A stretch of 8,990 nucleotides of DNA, taken from contig DMTG01000248.1 of assembly GCA_003477345.1 (NCBI GenBank), positions 1 through 8,990 on the forward strand. The letters run 5' to 3'. A model generated the notes under the pieces. The model did no database searches. It was given only the letters and a program-made list of their open reading frames with translations, and was not told where the DNA came from. A program made the position numbers and the translations under genes. Shown here piece after piece: positions 1 through 5,440 of the stretch; positions within the stretch are counted from its first letter, which is position 1; each line of letters starts with the position of its first letter. The stretch is from Succinivibrionaceae bacterium. Lineage in GTDB: Bacteria; Pseudomonadota; Gammaproteobacteria; Enterobacterales; Succinivibrionaceae.

Positions 1-597
1 ATTCAGAAACAGGGAGTACAGACTGCTCTAGTAATAGGCGGCGGTAATATCTTCCGCGGTGCTGCGCTGCAGCAGGCAGGTTTTGACAGAGTGGCAGGCG
101 ACCAGATGGGAATGCTTGCTACTATCATGAATGGTCTGGCAATGCGCGAGGAACTCATAAGACAGGGCGGAAGCTGTGTTTTAATGAGTGCCTACGGTGT
201 TCCTTCAATAACCACTCAATACTCTGCTAGAATTGGAAGAGAACTTTTAGAGCAGGGCACAAGTGTCATTATTGCCGGCGGCACTGGTGCACCTTTCTTT
301 ACAACAGATACTGCAGCCGTACTGCGTGCTGTAGAACTGCAGTGTTCCGAGGTGCTCAAAGCAACCAAGGTCGATGGAGTTTACACGGCTGATCCGGTAA
401 AAGATCCTAAGGCCACCCGCTTTGAAAGCCTTACTTTCAAGGATGTAATTGCAAAAGAATTAAAGGTTATGGATCTTACAGCCTTCGCTCTGGCTAGAGA
501 ACATAACATGCCTATCAGAGTATTTTCTATGGCAAAAGACGGTGCGCTCATGCGGGCTGCCTTAGGTCAGAAAGAAGGAACTCTGGTTTCAGATTAA
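1..597 (+). CDS. pyrH: UMP kinase (uridylate kinase), 5'-truncated by the window
   Basis: This is the C-terminal 198 residues of the bacterial hexameric UMP kinase of the amino-acid-kinase fold, which phosphorylates UMP to UDP in the cytoplasm for RNA, UDP-sugar and CTP synthesis. The frame is open from base 1 to the TAA at 595-597. The first visible residues lead into the glycine-rich [10 protein letters not shown] motif (codons from about base 31), followed by [16 protein letters not shown], the [13 protein letters not shown] segment, and the [14 protein letters not shown] nucleotide-binding region. The C-terminus ends in KEGTLVSD, like the E. coli ending KEGTLITE. By comparison with the E. 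coli enzyme (241 residues) about 45 N-terminal residues lie upstream of the window, so the ATG at base 91 is an internal methionine and not the start. The pyrH-frr order is the usual one, normally preceded by rpsB and tsf. Identification is secure; only the start is unseen. Confidence 0.97.
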   Translation: MQKQGVQTALVIGGGNIFRGAALQQAGFDRVAGDQMGMLATIMNGLAMREELIRQGGSCVLMSAYGVPSITTQYSARIGRELLEQGTSVIIAGGTGAPFFTTDTAAVLRAVELQCSEVLKATKVDGVYTADPVKDPKATRFESLTFKDVIAKELKVMDLTAFALAREHNMPIRVFSMAKDGALMRAALGQKEGTLVSD

Positions 598-601
598 GGA
601 G
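596..601 (+). promoter_or_regulatory. Ribosome binding site of frr
   Basis: AAGGAG overlaps the pyrH stop codon and ends 9 nt before the ATG at 611. It supports that start and suggests that ribosomes finishing pyrH can re-initiate on frr. Confidence 0.75.
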
Positions 602-610
602 TGTCATCAC

Positions 611-1168
611 ATGTTAAATGATGTTAAGCAGGATGCAGAAAAGGGCATGCAGAAGGCTCTAGAGACTCTGGATGTTCGTCTTTCTAAAGTTCGCACCGGT
701 CGTGCACAGCCTGGACTGCTGGACGGGGTTAAGGTTGAGTATTACGGCTCACAGACTCCTCTGCGTCAGGTCGCTCAGGTTACAGTAGAAGATGCTCGTA
801 CTTTAAAGTTAAGCGTTTTTGACCGCAATGCAATCAAAGATGTTGAGCGCGCAATTCAGAAGTCAGATCTCGGTCTTAATCCTGTGGTTACAGGTACAGA
901 GATCAGAGTTCCTCTGCCTCCTCTGACAGAAGATCGCCGTAAAGAGCTGGTTAAAGTTGTTAAGACTGAAGCCGAGCAGTGCAAGGTAGAGATCCGCAAT
1001 GTACGTCGCGATGCCAATGCTGCTCTGAAAGATCTGCAGAAGAACAAAGAGATTTCTGAAGACGATCAGCGCAAAGGCGAAGAGCAGGTGCAGAAGCTCA
1101 CTGACGCATCAATCAAGAAAGCAGATGAAATGCTTGCTGAAAAACAGAAAGAATTGATGGAAATCTAA
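611..1168 (+). CDS. frr: Ribosome recycling factor
   Basis: RRF works with EF-G in the cytoplasm to split the post-termination ribosome and free it from mRNA and tRNA. The product is 185 residues, the same length as E. coli RRF. Visible family blocks are [14 protein letters not shown] (residues 26-39), VEYYG and TPLRQVA (42-55), [15 protein letters not shown] (58-72), SDLGLNP (85-91), [16 protein letters not shown] (98-113) and RNVRRDAN (129-136). The last contains Arg132, which is functionally important in E. coli RRF. The N- and C-terminal stretches are charged and helical, as expected for the three-helix bundle, with the small beta domain between. The start has a good AAGGAG site. It lies 13 nt after pyrH and 14 nt before uppS, consistent with one transcript. 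Nothing is unusual in the protein. Confidence 0.98.
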   Translation: MLNDVKQDAEKGMQKALETLDVRLSKVRTGRAQPGLLDGVKVEYYGSQTPLRQVAQVTVEDARTLKLSVFDRNAIKDVERAIQKSDLGLNPVVTGTEIRVPLPPLTEDRRKELVKVVKTEAEQCKVEIRNVRRDANAALKDLQKNKEISEDDQRKGEEQVQKLTDASIKKADEMLAEKQKELMEI

Positions 1169-1182
1169 TCATTGGTTCTCTG

Positions 1183-1932
1183 ATGCTCAATAGTAAAAAC
1201 AATGGTATGGGGAACCAGGTTCCTCATCATGTTGCCATTATTATGGACGGCAACGGCAGATGGGCTGAATCCCGCAACATGATACGTGTTAAGGGACATC
1301 AGCAGGGGGCCGTCGCCGTTCGTCGCGTTATAGAGGCAGCAGCAACCAGAGGAATTGGTGTGCTGACCCTTTTTGCCTTTTCCAGTGAAAACTGGAAACG
1401 TCCGCAGTTAGAGGTGTCCGCGCTGATGGCTCTGTTTGCTGAGTCAATCAAAAAAGAAAAGGACAATCTGATCCGCAACGGTATCAGAACGGTAATTACC
1501 GGTGAAAAGTCCAGATTTTCAGCTTCATTGCGCAAAGCAATTGAAGATATCGAAGAGGCCACTTCAGGCTGCAGCAGAATGCTTTTGAATATCGCTGCCA
1601 ATTACGGCGGCAGATGGGATATTACCCAGGCTGCCAGAAAGCTTGCCGTACAGGTAAGAGACGGCCAGCTTGATGCTGACAGCATTACAGAGTCAGCTCT
1701 GAAAGCAAATCTGTGCGTTGTCGATGATGTGGATCTTTTAATCAGAACCGGCGGAGAGAGCAGAATAAGTAATTTTCTTATGTGGCAGGCAGCCTATTCA
1801 GAGCTGTATTTCTCTCCTACCCTGTGGCCTGACTATTCAGAAAAAGATCTGGATGAGGCTATTGAATTTTTTAACAAAAGAGAACGTCGCTTTGGCATGA
1901 CCTCAGCTCAGGTCAGGAAGCTGGAGAAGTAA
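1183..1932 (+). CDS. uppS: Undecaprenyl diphosphate synthase (cis-prenyltransferase)
   Basis: UppS condenses isopentenyl diphosphate onto farnesyl diphosphate to make C55 undecaprenyl diphosphate, the carrier lipid for peptidoglycan and O-antigen. The 249-residue product carries the cis-prenyltransferase signature HVAIIMDGNGRWA (residues 16-28), with Asp22 matching the catalytic Asp26 of E. coli. It also has TLFAFSSENWKRP (62-74) and the diphosphate-binding block RTGGESRISNF (188-198), with Arg188, Arg194 and then Glu207 matching E. coli Arg194, Arg200 and Glu213. The C-terminal NKRERRFG is typical. The first ATG, 14 nt after frr, gives normal family length. A second in-frame ATG at 1207 (residue 9) would also keep the whole domain. 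Neither has a clear Shine-Dalgarno sequence, so the exact start is less certain than the function. The stop overlaps the cdsA start by one base. Confidence 0.97.
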   Translation: MLNSKNNGMGNQVPHHVAIIMDGNGRWAESRNMIRVKGHQQGAVAVRRVIEAAATRGIGVLTLFAFSSENWKRPQLEVSALMALFAESIKKEKDNLIRNGIRTVITGEKSRFSASLRKAIEDIEEATSGCSRMLLNIAANYGGRWDITQAARKLAVQVRDGQLDADSITESALKANLCVVDDVDLLIRTGGESRISNFLMWQAAYSELYFSPTLWPDYSEKDLDEAIEFFNKRERRFGMTSAQVRKLEK

Positions 1933-1934
1933 TG
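1923..1934 (+). promoter_or_regulatory. uppS/cdsA coupling junction (GGAG plus TAATG overlap)
   Basis: A GGAG at 1923-1926 lies 5 nt before the cdsA ATG (1932-1934), whose first base is the last base of the uppS stop TAA. This fixes the cdsA start and points to translational coupling. Confidence 0.7.
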
Positions 1935-2792
1935 TTAACAAGAATTATTACAGCTGTGGTTCTCATAGCTGCCGTATTAGCATGGTTGTTTATTGCACAG
2001 TACCCTGTATATTCCATGGGTGCTCTGTTTATGTACATGGTAGGTGCCTATGAAATGGGACCTCTGCTCGGATACAGAAGCCGCCTGCCGTTTCCGTGTT
2101 TTGCTGTGGCAGCATCTACCGCTCTGTTTGCTCTTTCAAGCCCGGGGAAGTTCGTTGTCAGCGAATTCCCTGAATTTATCCGCTATATAATCGGCGTGGG
2201 CTCGCTGGTCTGGATATTTGCAGTTCCGCTGCTTTTGAAATATCCAAAGAATACCGACTGGCATAAAAACATCGCTCTGAATACCGTTCTGGGTCTGCTG
2301 ATGCTGGTTCCTTTCCTGCTTGGCCTGCTGGTTTTAAGAGCTGACAGCTATGCCGCCGATCCTAAAGCCGGAGCCTATCTTGTTTTAAGCGTAATGGCTC
2401 TGGTGTGGTGTGCAGACAGCGGCGCTTATTTCTCGGGAAGATTTTTCGGCAAAACCCCGATGCTGCCTAATGTAAGTCCAAAAAAGACCATGGAGGGACT
2501 GCTGGGCGGACTCCTGATTGCTGTTGCAGGGCTCTTCATCTTCATGAAGCTCGGCTGGTTTTCAAATTATGCGGACAATTTCGGGGCTCTGCTTTTTGCA
2601 GGCGTGCTTACCATATTATTTTCCGTTGTGGGCGATCTGGTCGAAAGCATGTTCAAGCGCTTAGCCGGCATAAAGGACTCCGGCAAAATTTTCCCAGGTC
2701 ATGGCGGCATGCTGGACAGAATCGATTCTCAGCTGGCAGCAGTGCCTATTTTCCTTACTAGTTACTGGTTATTCACAGGAGCATTTTTCTAA
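1932..2792 (+). CDS. cdsA: Phosphatidate cytidylyltransferase (CDP-diacylglycerol synthase)
   Basis: CdsA is an inner-membrane enzyme that converts phosphatidic acid and CTP to CDP-diacylglycerol, the precursor of phosphatidylethanolamine, phosphatidylglycerol and cardiolipin. The 286-residue product is close to the E. coli length (285). It is strongly hydrophobic, with candidate membrane segments near residues 5-22, 27-42, 55-69, 84-103, 117-136, 147-165, 189-206, 218-237 and 268-285. The C-terminal part carries the complete family signature at residues 239-265, starting at Ser239 with KR (242-243), KD (248-249), PGHGG (255-259) and ending DRID (262-265); the conserved aspartates are present. 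A conserved cytoplasmic region around SPKKTMEG (182-189) precedes it. The start is set by the TAATG overlap with uppS and an adjacent GGAG. dxr begins on the last base of its stop codon. I see nothing missing or unusual. Confidence 0.97.
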   Translation: MLTRIITAVVLIAAVLAWLFIAQYPVYSMGALFMYMVGAYEMGPLLGYRSRLPFPCFAVAASTALFALSSPGKFVVSEFPEFIRYIIGVGSLVWIFAVPLLLKYPKNTDWHKNIALNTVLGLLMLVPFLLGLLVLRADSYAADPKAGAYLVLSVMALVWCADSGAYFSGRFFGKTPMLPNVSPKKTMEGLLGGLLIAVAGLFIFMKLGWFSNYADNFGALLFAGVLTILFSVVGDLVESMFKRLAGIKDSGKIFPGHGGMLDRIDSQLAAVPIFLTSYWLFTGAFF

Positions 2793-2794
2793 TG
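2777..2794 (+). promoter_or_regulatory. Ribosome binding site of dxr inside cdsA, with TAATG overlap
   Basis: AGGAG at 2777-2781, within the last codons of cdsA, lies 10 nt before the dxr ATG at 2792. The ATG shares its A with the cdsA stop TAA, so dxr is probably both coupled to cdsA and able to initiate on its own. Confidence 0.75.
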
Positions 2795-3985
2795 CGCAGT
2801 ATTACATTATTGGGAGCTTCCGGTTCTATCGGTACAAGCACATTAAAAGTACTGAGACTGCATAGAGACATGTTTTCTCTGCATGCCCTTGCCGTAGGAA
2901 AGAATATAGACCGCGCACTTGAGATAATTCGCGAATTTTCGCCCAAGAGAGCCGCAGTTTTTGATAAGGACAGCGCTTTAAAGCTAAAAGAGCGCCTTGA
3001 GAGTGAAAAAATCTCCTGCGAGGTGTTAAGCGGAGAAGAGGGCACGGTAGAGATAGCAGGTGACGGTGAGGCTGATATTGTTATCGATGCAATAGTCGGC
3101 GCTGCCGGTCTGAAGCCGGTAATGGCGGCCGTAAAAAACGGCTGCATCATAGGCCTTGCCAATAAAGAGGCTCTCGTAATGTCCGGCAGACTGTTTTTTG
3201 ATGAGGTCAGAAAATATGGTGCCAAGGTACTGCCAATTGACAGCGAGCACAGCGCCATATTTCAGTGTCTGCCGTTTGATATTCAGAATGATCTGGGCTT
3301 CTGCGATCTTAAAAAGCATGGTGTAAGCAGAATCCTTCTGACAGGTTCAGGCGGCCCTTTCCGCAATACTCCGATAGCATCGCTGGATCAGGTGACAGCC
3401 GCACAGGCCATAGCTCATCCTATCTGGTCTATGGGACCTAAAATTTCAGTGGATTCGGCAACCATGATGAACAAGGGACTTGAGTTCATCGAGGCCAGAT
3501 ACCTGTTCAATGCGACCAACGAAGATATAAAGGTTTTGATTCATCCTCAGTCTGTAGTCCATTCAATGGTGGAGTTCTGTGACGGAGCGGTGATGGCTCA
3601 GCTCGGTACGCCTGATATGCGTACTCCTATTGCAAGAGCACTCGGATTCCCTGACAGAATCTCTTCCGGGGTTAAGTCTCTTGATTTTGTGGCAGCCGGA
3701 CAGTTCAGTTTTATGGATCCTGATTTTTCACGTTATCCGTGCCTGAAGCTGGCAATGGAGGCAAGCCGCAGCGGTCAGGGGGCAACCACAGCTATGAATG
3801 CCGCAAATGAGGTGGCAGTCGCTGCCTTCCTCAAAGCCAGAATCGGTTATCTTGACATAGCAAGAGTATGTACAGAGGTTGTCGAAAAGGTCGAATCTGA
3901 ATCCATATACTCGCTTGAAGAGATCTTAGATACTGACAGTAAGGCCCGTATTCTTGCTGAGCAGGTAATAGGAGAGCTTGAATAA
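2792..3985 (+). CDS. dxr: 1-deoxy-D-xylulose 5-phosphate reductoisomerase
   Basis: Dxr (IspC) is the cytoplasmic, NADPH- and divalent-metal-dependent enzyme that converts DXP to 2-C-methyl-D-erythritol 4-phosphate, the committed step of the MEP isoprenoid pathway and the target of fosmidomycin. The 397-residue product has the NADPH-binding GASGSIG at residues 8-14 and GLANKEALV at 121-129. The metal ligands Asp150, Glu152 and Glu231 and the substrate-binding residues Ser186, His209, Ser222, Asn227 and Lys228 fall at the same numbers as in E. coli. Other blocks are DSEHSAIFQ (150-158), TGSGGPFR (184-191), HPQSVVHSMVEF (251-262) and MNAANEVAVAAF (335-346). The start has an AGGAG and overlaps cdsA. 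Its product feeds the precursors used by UppS two genes upstream. Its location between cdsA and rseP differs from E. coli. The enzyme looks fully functional. Confidence 0.98.
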   Translation: MRSITLLGASGSIGTSTLKVLRLHRDMFSLHALAVGKNIDRALEIIREFSPKRAAVFDKDSALKLKERLESEKISCEVLSGEEGTVEIAGDGEADIVIDAIVGAAGLKPVMAAVKNGCIIGLANKEALVMSGRLFFDEVRKYGAKVLPIDSEHSAIFQCLPFDIQNDLGFCDLKKHGVSRILLTGSGGPFRNTPIASLDQVTAAQAIAHPIWSMGPKISVDSATMMNKGLEFIEARYLFNATNEDIKVLIHPQSVVHSMVEFCDGAVMAQLGTPDMRTPIARALGFPDRISSGVKSLDFVAAGQFSFMDPDFSRYPCLKLAMEASRSGQGATTAMNAANEVAVAAFLKARIGYLDIARVCTEVVEKVESESIYSLEEILDTDSKARILAEQVIGELE

Positions 3986-3988
3986 ATG
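3970..3988 (+). promoter_or_regulatory. Ribosome binding site of rseP and dxr/rseP abutment
   Basis: AGGAG at 3970-3974 inside dxr lies 11 nt before the rseP ATG (3986). The dxr stop TAA is immediately followed by that ATG, with no intervening base. This supports the chosen start and coupled translation. Confidence 0.7.
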
Positions 3989-5368
3989 CTTTCTATGCTC
4001 TGGAATCTGATTTTCTTCTGCCTGGCTCTTGGCATTCTCGTGACGGTGCACGAGGCAGGACACTTTTTTGCTGCAAGACTTTGCGGTGTAAAGGTTCTGC
4101 GTTTTTCGATAGGCTTTGGCAGAGTTCTGTTTAAAAGAACAGGCCGTGACGGCTGTGAGTATGCTCTGTCGCTTATACCTCTGGGCGGTTATGTAAAAAT
4201 GCTTGGAGAAAACGAAAAAAGCGGAGAAGAATCAGAAAAGGAGAGTGAAGCAGCAGAAGACAGCGAGCATTCATTTAAAGAAAAAAGCGCCGGCAAAAGA
4301 GCATTTATCATCTTTGCAGGTCCTCTTTGCAATATTCTGCTGGCCGTATTTCTGCTCACTGGCCTTAATATGTCAGGTGTCATCGAAGTAAGCCCGGTGG
4401 TCGCCGATGTCGCTCCGGCATCTCCTGCCGACAGGGCCGGCTTTAAGGAAAAGGATCTTATTACCAGCGTAGACGGCACACAGGTTTCCTCATGGAATGC
4501 GGTAGTGCTTGATCTGGTAGGCTCAGCAGGCAATGAAAAGCCGGTTGCTCTGAATGTTGTCAGGAATTTAGGCCGCGGTGAGCATGCTGAACTTGAGCTC
4601 AGCATGAAAGATTTTAATCTGGCCTCCAAAGAAGATCCTTTAGCCATCATTGGAATAAAGCGCTACTATGGTGAGGTTTCACGTGCAGTTGCTTCTGTAA
4701 TGCCTGATTCTCCAGCGTCCAGAGCCGGCATACAGCCTGGCGATATTGTTGAGAGTGTCAACGGAGTAAAAACTCCCAGCTGGTACAGAATGCAATATGA
4801 AATAGAAAATTCCGAAAGTCCTTTACTTTCTCTTATAATAAGCAGAAATGAAAAACTCTATTCGGTAGAGCTTGCAGCTGAAGTAAAATACGACAAAGCT
4901 GCCGGTAAAGACAGAAGAATAATAGGAATTGGCACTACTGTAACTCCTGACAGAAGCATTGCAAAAGAAGTAGATTATTCTTTTGTGCAGGCACTGGAAA
5001 AATCTCTGTCTGATACCTGGTCACTGTCAAAACTTGTTACTATGGCTGTTTACAAGATGGTGTCCGGGGCGATTTCGCCGGAGAGTATTTCAGGACCGAT
5101 TGCAATTGCCAAGGGAGCAGGCGACAGTGCCAGCTCGGGTATAGCATACTTTATAGGTTTTTTGGCTGCCATTAGTGTAAACTTAGGAATTTTGAACCTT
5201 GTCCCCATTCCGATACTGGATGGCGGACAGTTATTGTTTATTGCCTATGAGGCAGTAACTGGAAGAACTCCAGGAGCAAAAACACAGGCGATGCTGACTT
5301 CGATTGGCTTTTCGCTGCTCCTGCTTTTGATGGTGCTGGCAGTATTTAATGATTTGCGGGGACTTTAA
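3986..5368 (+). CDS. rseP: Site-2 intramembrane zinc metalloprotease RseP
   Basis: RseP is an inner-membrane site-2 protease. In E. coli it makes the second cut in the anti-sigma factor RseA after DegS, releasing sigma-E, and also clears remnant signal peptides. The 460-residue product has the zinc-binding HEAGH in the first membrane helix (His22, Glu23, His26), the same numbering as E. coli. The third ligand is expected in PIPILDGG near the C-terminus (Asp412). A GFG motif lies at 43-45. Two PDZ domains are visible: the first around ASPADRAGF (145-153) and VDG (162-164), the second around DSPASRAGI (241-249) and VNG (258-260). Other membrane segments lie near residues 107-128, 386-404 and 430-453. 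Two features differ from E. coli as I recall it: a strongly charged stretch at residues 76-96, about eight residues longer, and Gln rather than His after LDGG. Its position directly before bamA is conserved. Confidence 0.97.
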   Translation: MLSMLWNLIFFCLALGILVTVHEAGHFFAARLCGVKVLRFSIGFGRVLFKRTGRDGCEYALSLIPLGGYVKMLGENEKSGEESEKESEAAEDSEHSFKEKSAGKRAFIIFAGPLCNILLAVFLLTGLNMSGVIEVSPVVADVAPASPADRAGFKEKDLITSVDGTQVSSWNAVVLDLVGSAGNEKPVALNVVRNLGRGEHAELELSMKDFNLASKEDPLAIIGIKRYYGEVSRAVASVMPDSPASRAGIQPGDIVESVNGVKTPSWYRMQYEIENSESPLLSLIISRNEKLYSVELAAEVKYDKAAGKDRRIIGIGTTVTPDRSIAKEVDYSFVQALEKSLSDTWSLSKLVTMAVYKMVSGAISPESISGPIAIAKGAGDSASSGIAYFIGFLAAISVNLGILNLVPIPILDGGQLLFIAYEAVTGRTPGAKTQAMLTSIGFSLLLLLMVLAVFNDLRGL

Positions 5369-5387
5369 ATCAGGTCTTGGCTGCAAA
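5359..5387 (+). promoter_or_regulatory. Candidate sigma-E-type promoter for bamA-skp-lpxD
   Basis: GGGACTT at 5359-5365 matches the extracytoplasmic sigma-E -35 consensus GGAACTT at six of seven positions. After a 17-nt spacer, GCAAA at 5383-5387 matches the -10 form TCAAA at four of five. Transcription would start near 5393-5396, about 45 nt before bamA. In E. coli a sigma-E promoter lies in the equivalent place at the rseP/bamA junction, so the location is sensible. The -35 overlaps the last codons of rseP, and short motifs arise by chance, so this is an inference. Confidence 0.35.
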
Positions 5388-5440
5388 ATAGAAAATTTAC
5401 AGATTTATTTATAGTTTTGTTTTTTGGTCATAAGAAATAA
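5369..5440 (+). other. AT-rich rseP-bamA intergenic leader
   Basis: These 72 bases form the longest non-coding stretch in the window and are much richer in A and T than the flanking genes, with T-rich runs at 5403-5425. They would serve as the bamA leader if transcription starts at the candidate promoter. The only Shine-Dalgarno-like sequence before the bamA ATG is a weak AAGAA at 5432-5436. I find no GC-rich hairpin followed by a T-run, so I do not call a terminator here, and no convincing sigma-70 promoter with both elements correctly spaced. Confidence 0.6.

Noticed and set aside
1898..1915. 6-bp inverted repeat TGACCT / AGGTCA just before the cdsA ribosome binding site
   Set aside because: It is short, lies within the coding end of uppS, and stems of this size are expected many times by chance; no T-run follows, so it is not a terminator.
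2773..3258. Long open frame on the minus strand (161 codons) opposite the start of dxr
   Set aside because: It lies wholly opposite dxr and the end of cdsA, whose plus-strand products match known families throughout. Its translation is Ser/Ala/Leu-rich without any family motif, as expected from an antisense shadow.
4203..4391. Plus-strand, Lys-rich open frame (62 codons) in another frame over the acidic insertion of rseP
   Set aside because: It might suggest a frameshift, but the rseP frame is continuous with conserved motifs on both sides. The Lys-rich reading is simply the A/G-rich repeat of GAA/GAG codons read out of phase.
4583..4606. Perfect 8-bp inverted repeat CATGCTGA / TCAGCATG with an 8-nt loop
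   Set aside because: It lies inside rseP coding sequence with no T-run. By a rough estimate, about one such 8-bp hairpin is expected by chance in 9 kb when loop length is free.
4189..4650. Minus-strand open frame (153 codons) opposite rseP
   Set aside because: It lies opposite confidently assigned rseP coding sequence, has no recognisable domain and a Ser/Ala-rich composition mirroring the acidic insertion on the other strand.
5396..5415. TTTACA and TATAGT as sigma-70 -35 and -10 boxes before bamA
   Set aside because: The two are only 8 nt apart, far from the 16-18 nt needed, and neither has a correctly spaced partner.
5403..5427. T-rich run after rseP as a possible Rho-independent terminator
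   Set aside because: No GC-rich stem immediately precedes the T-run, and the downstream genes belong to the same functional cluster.
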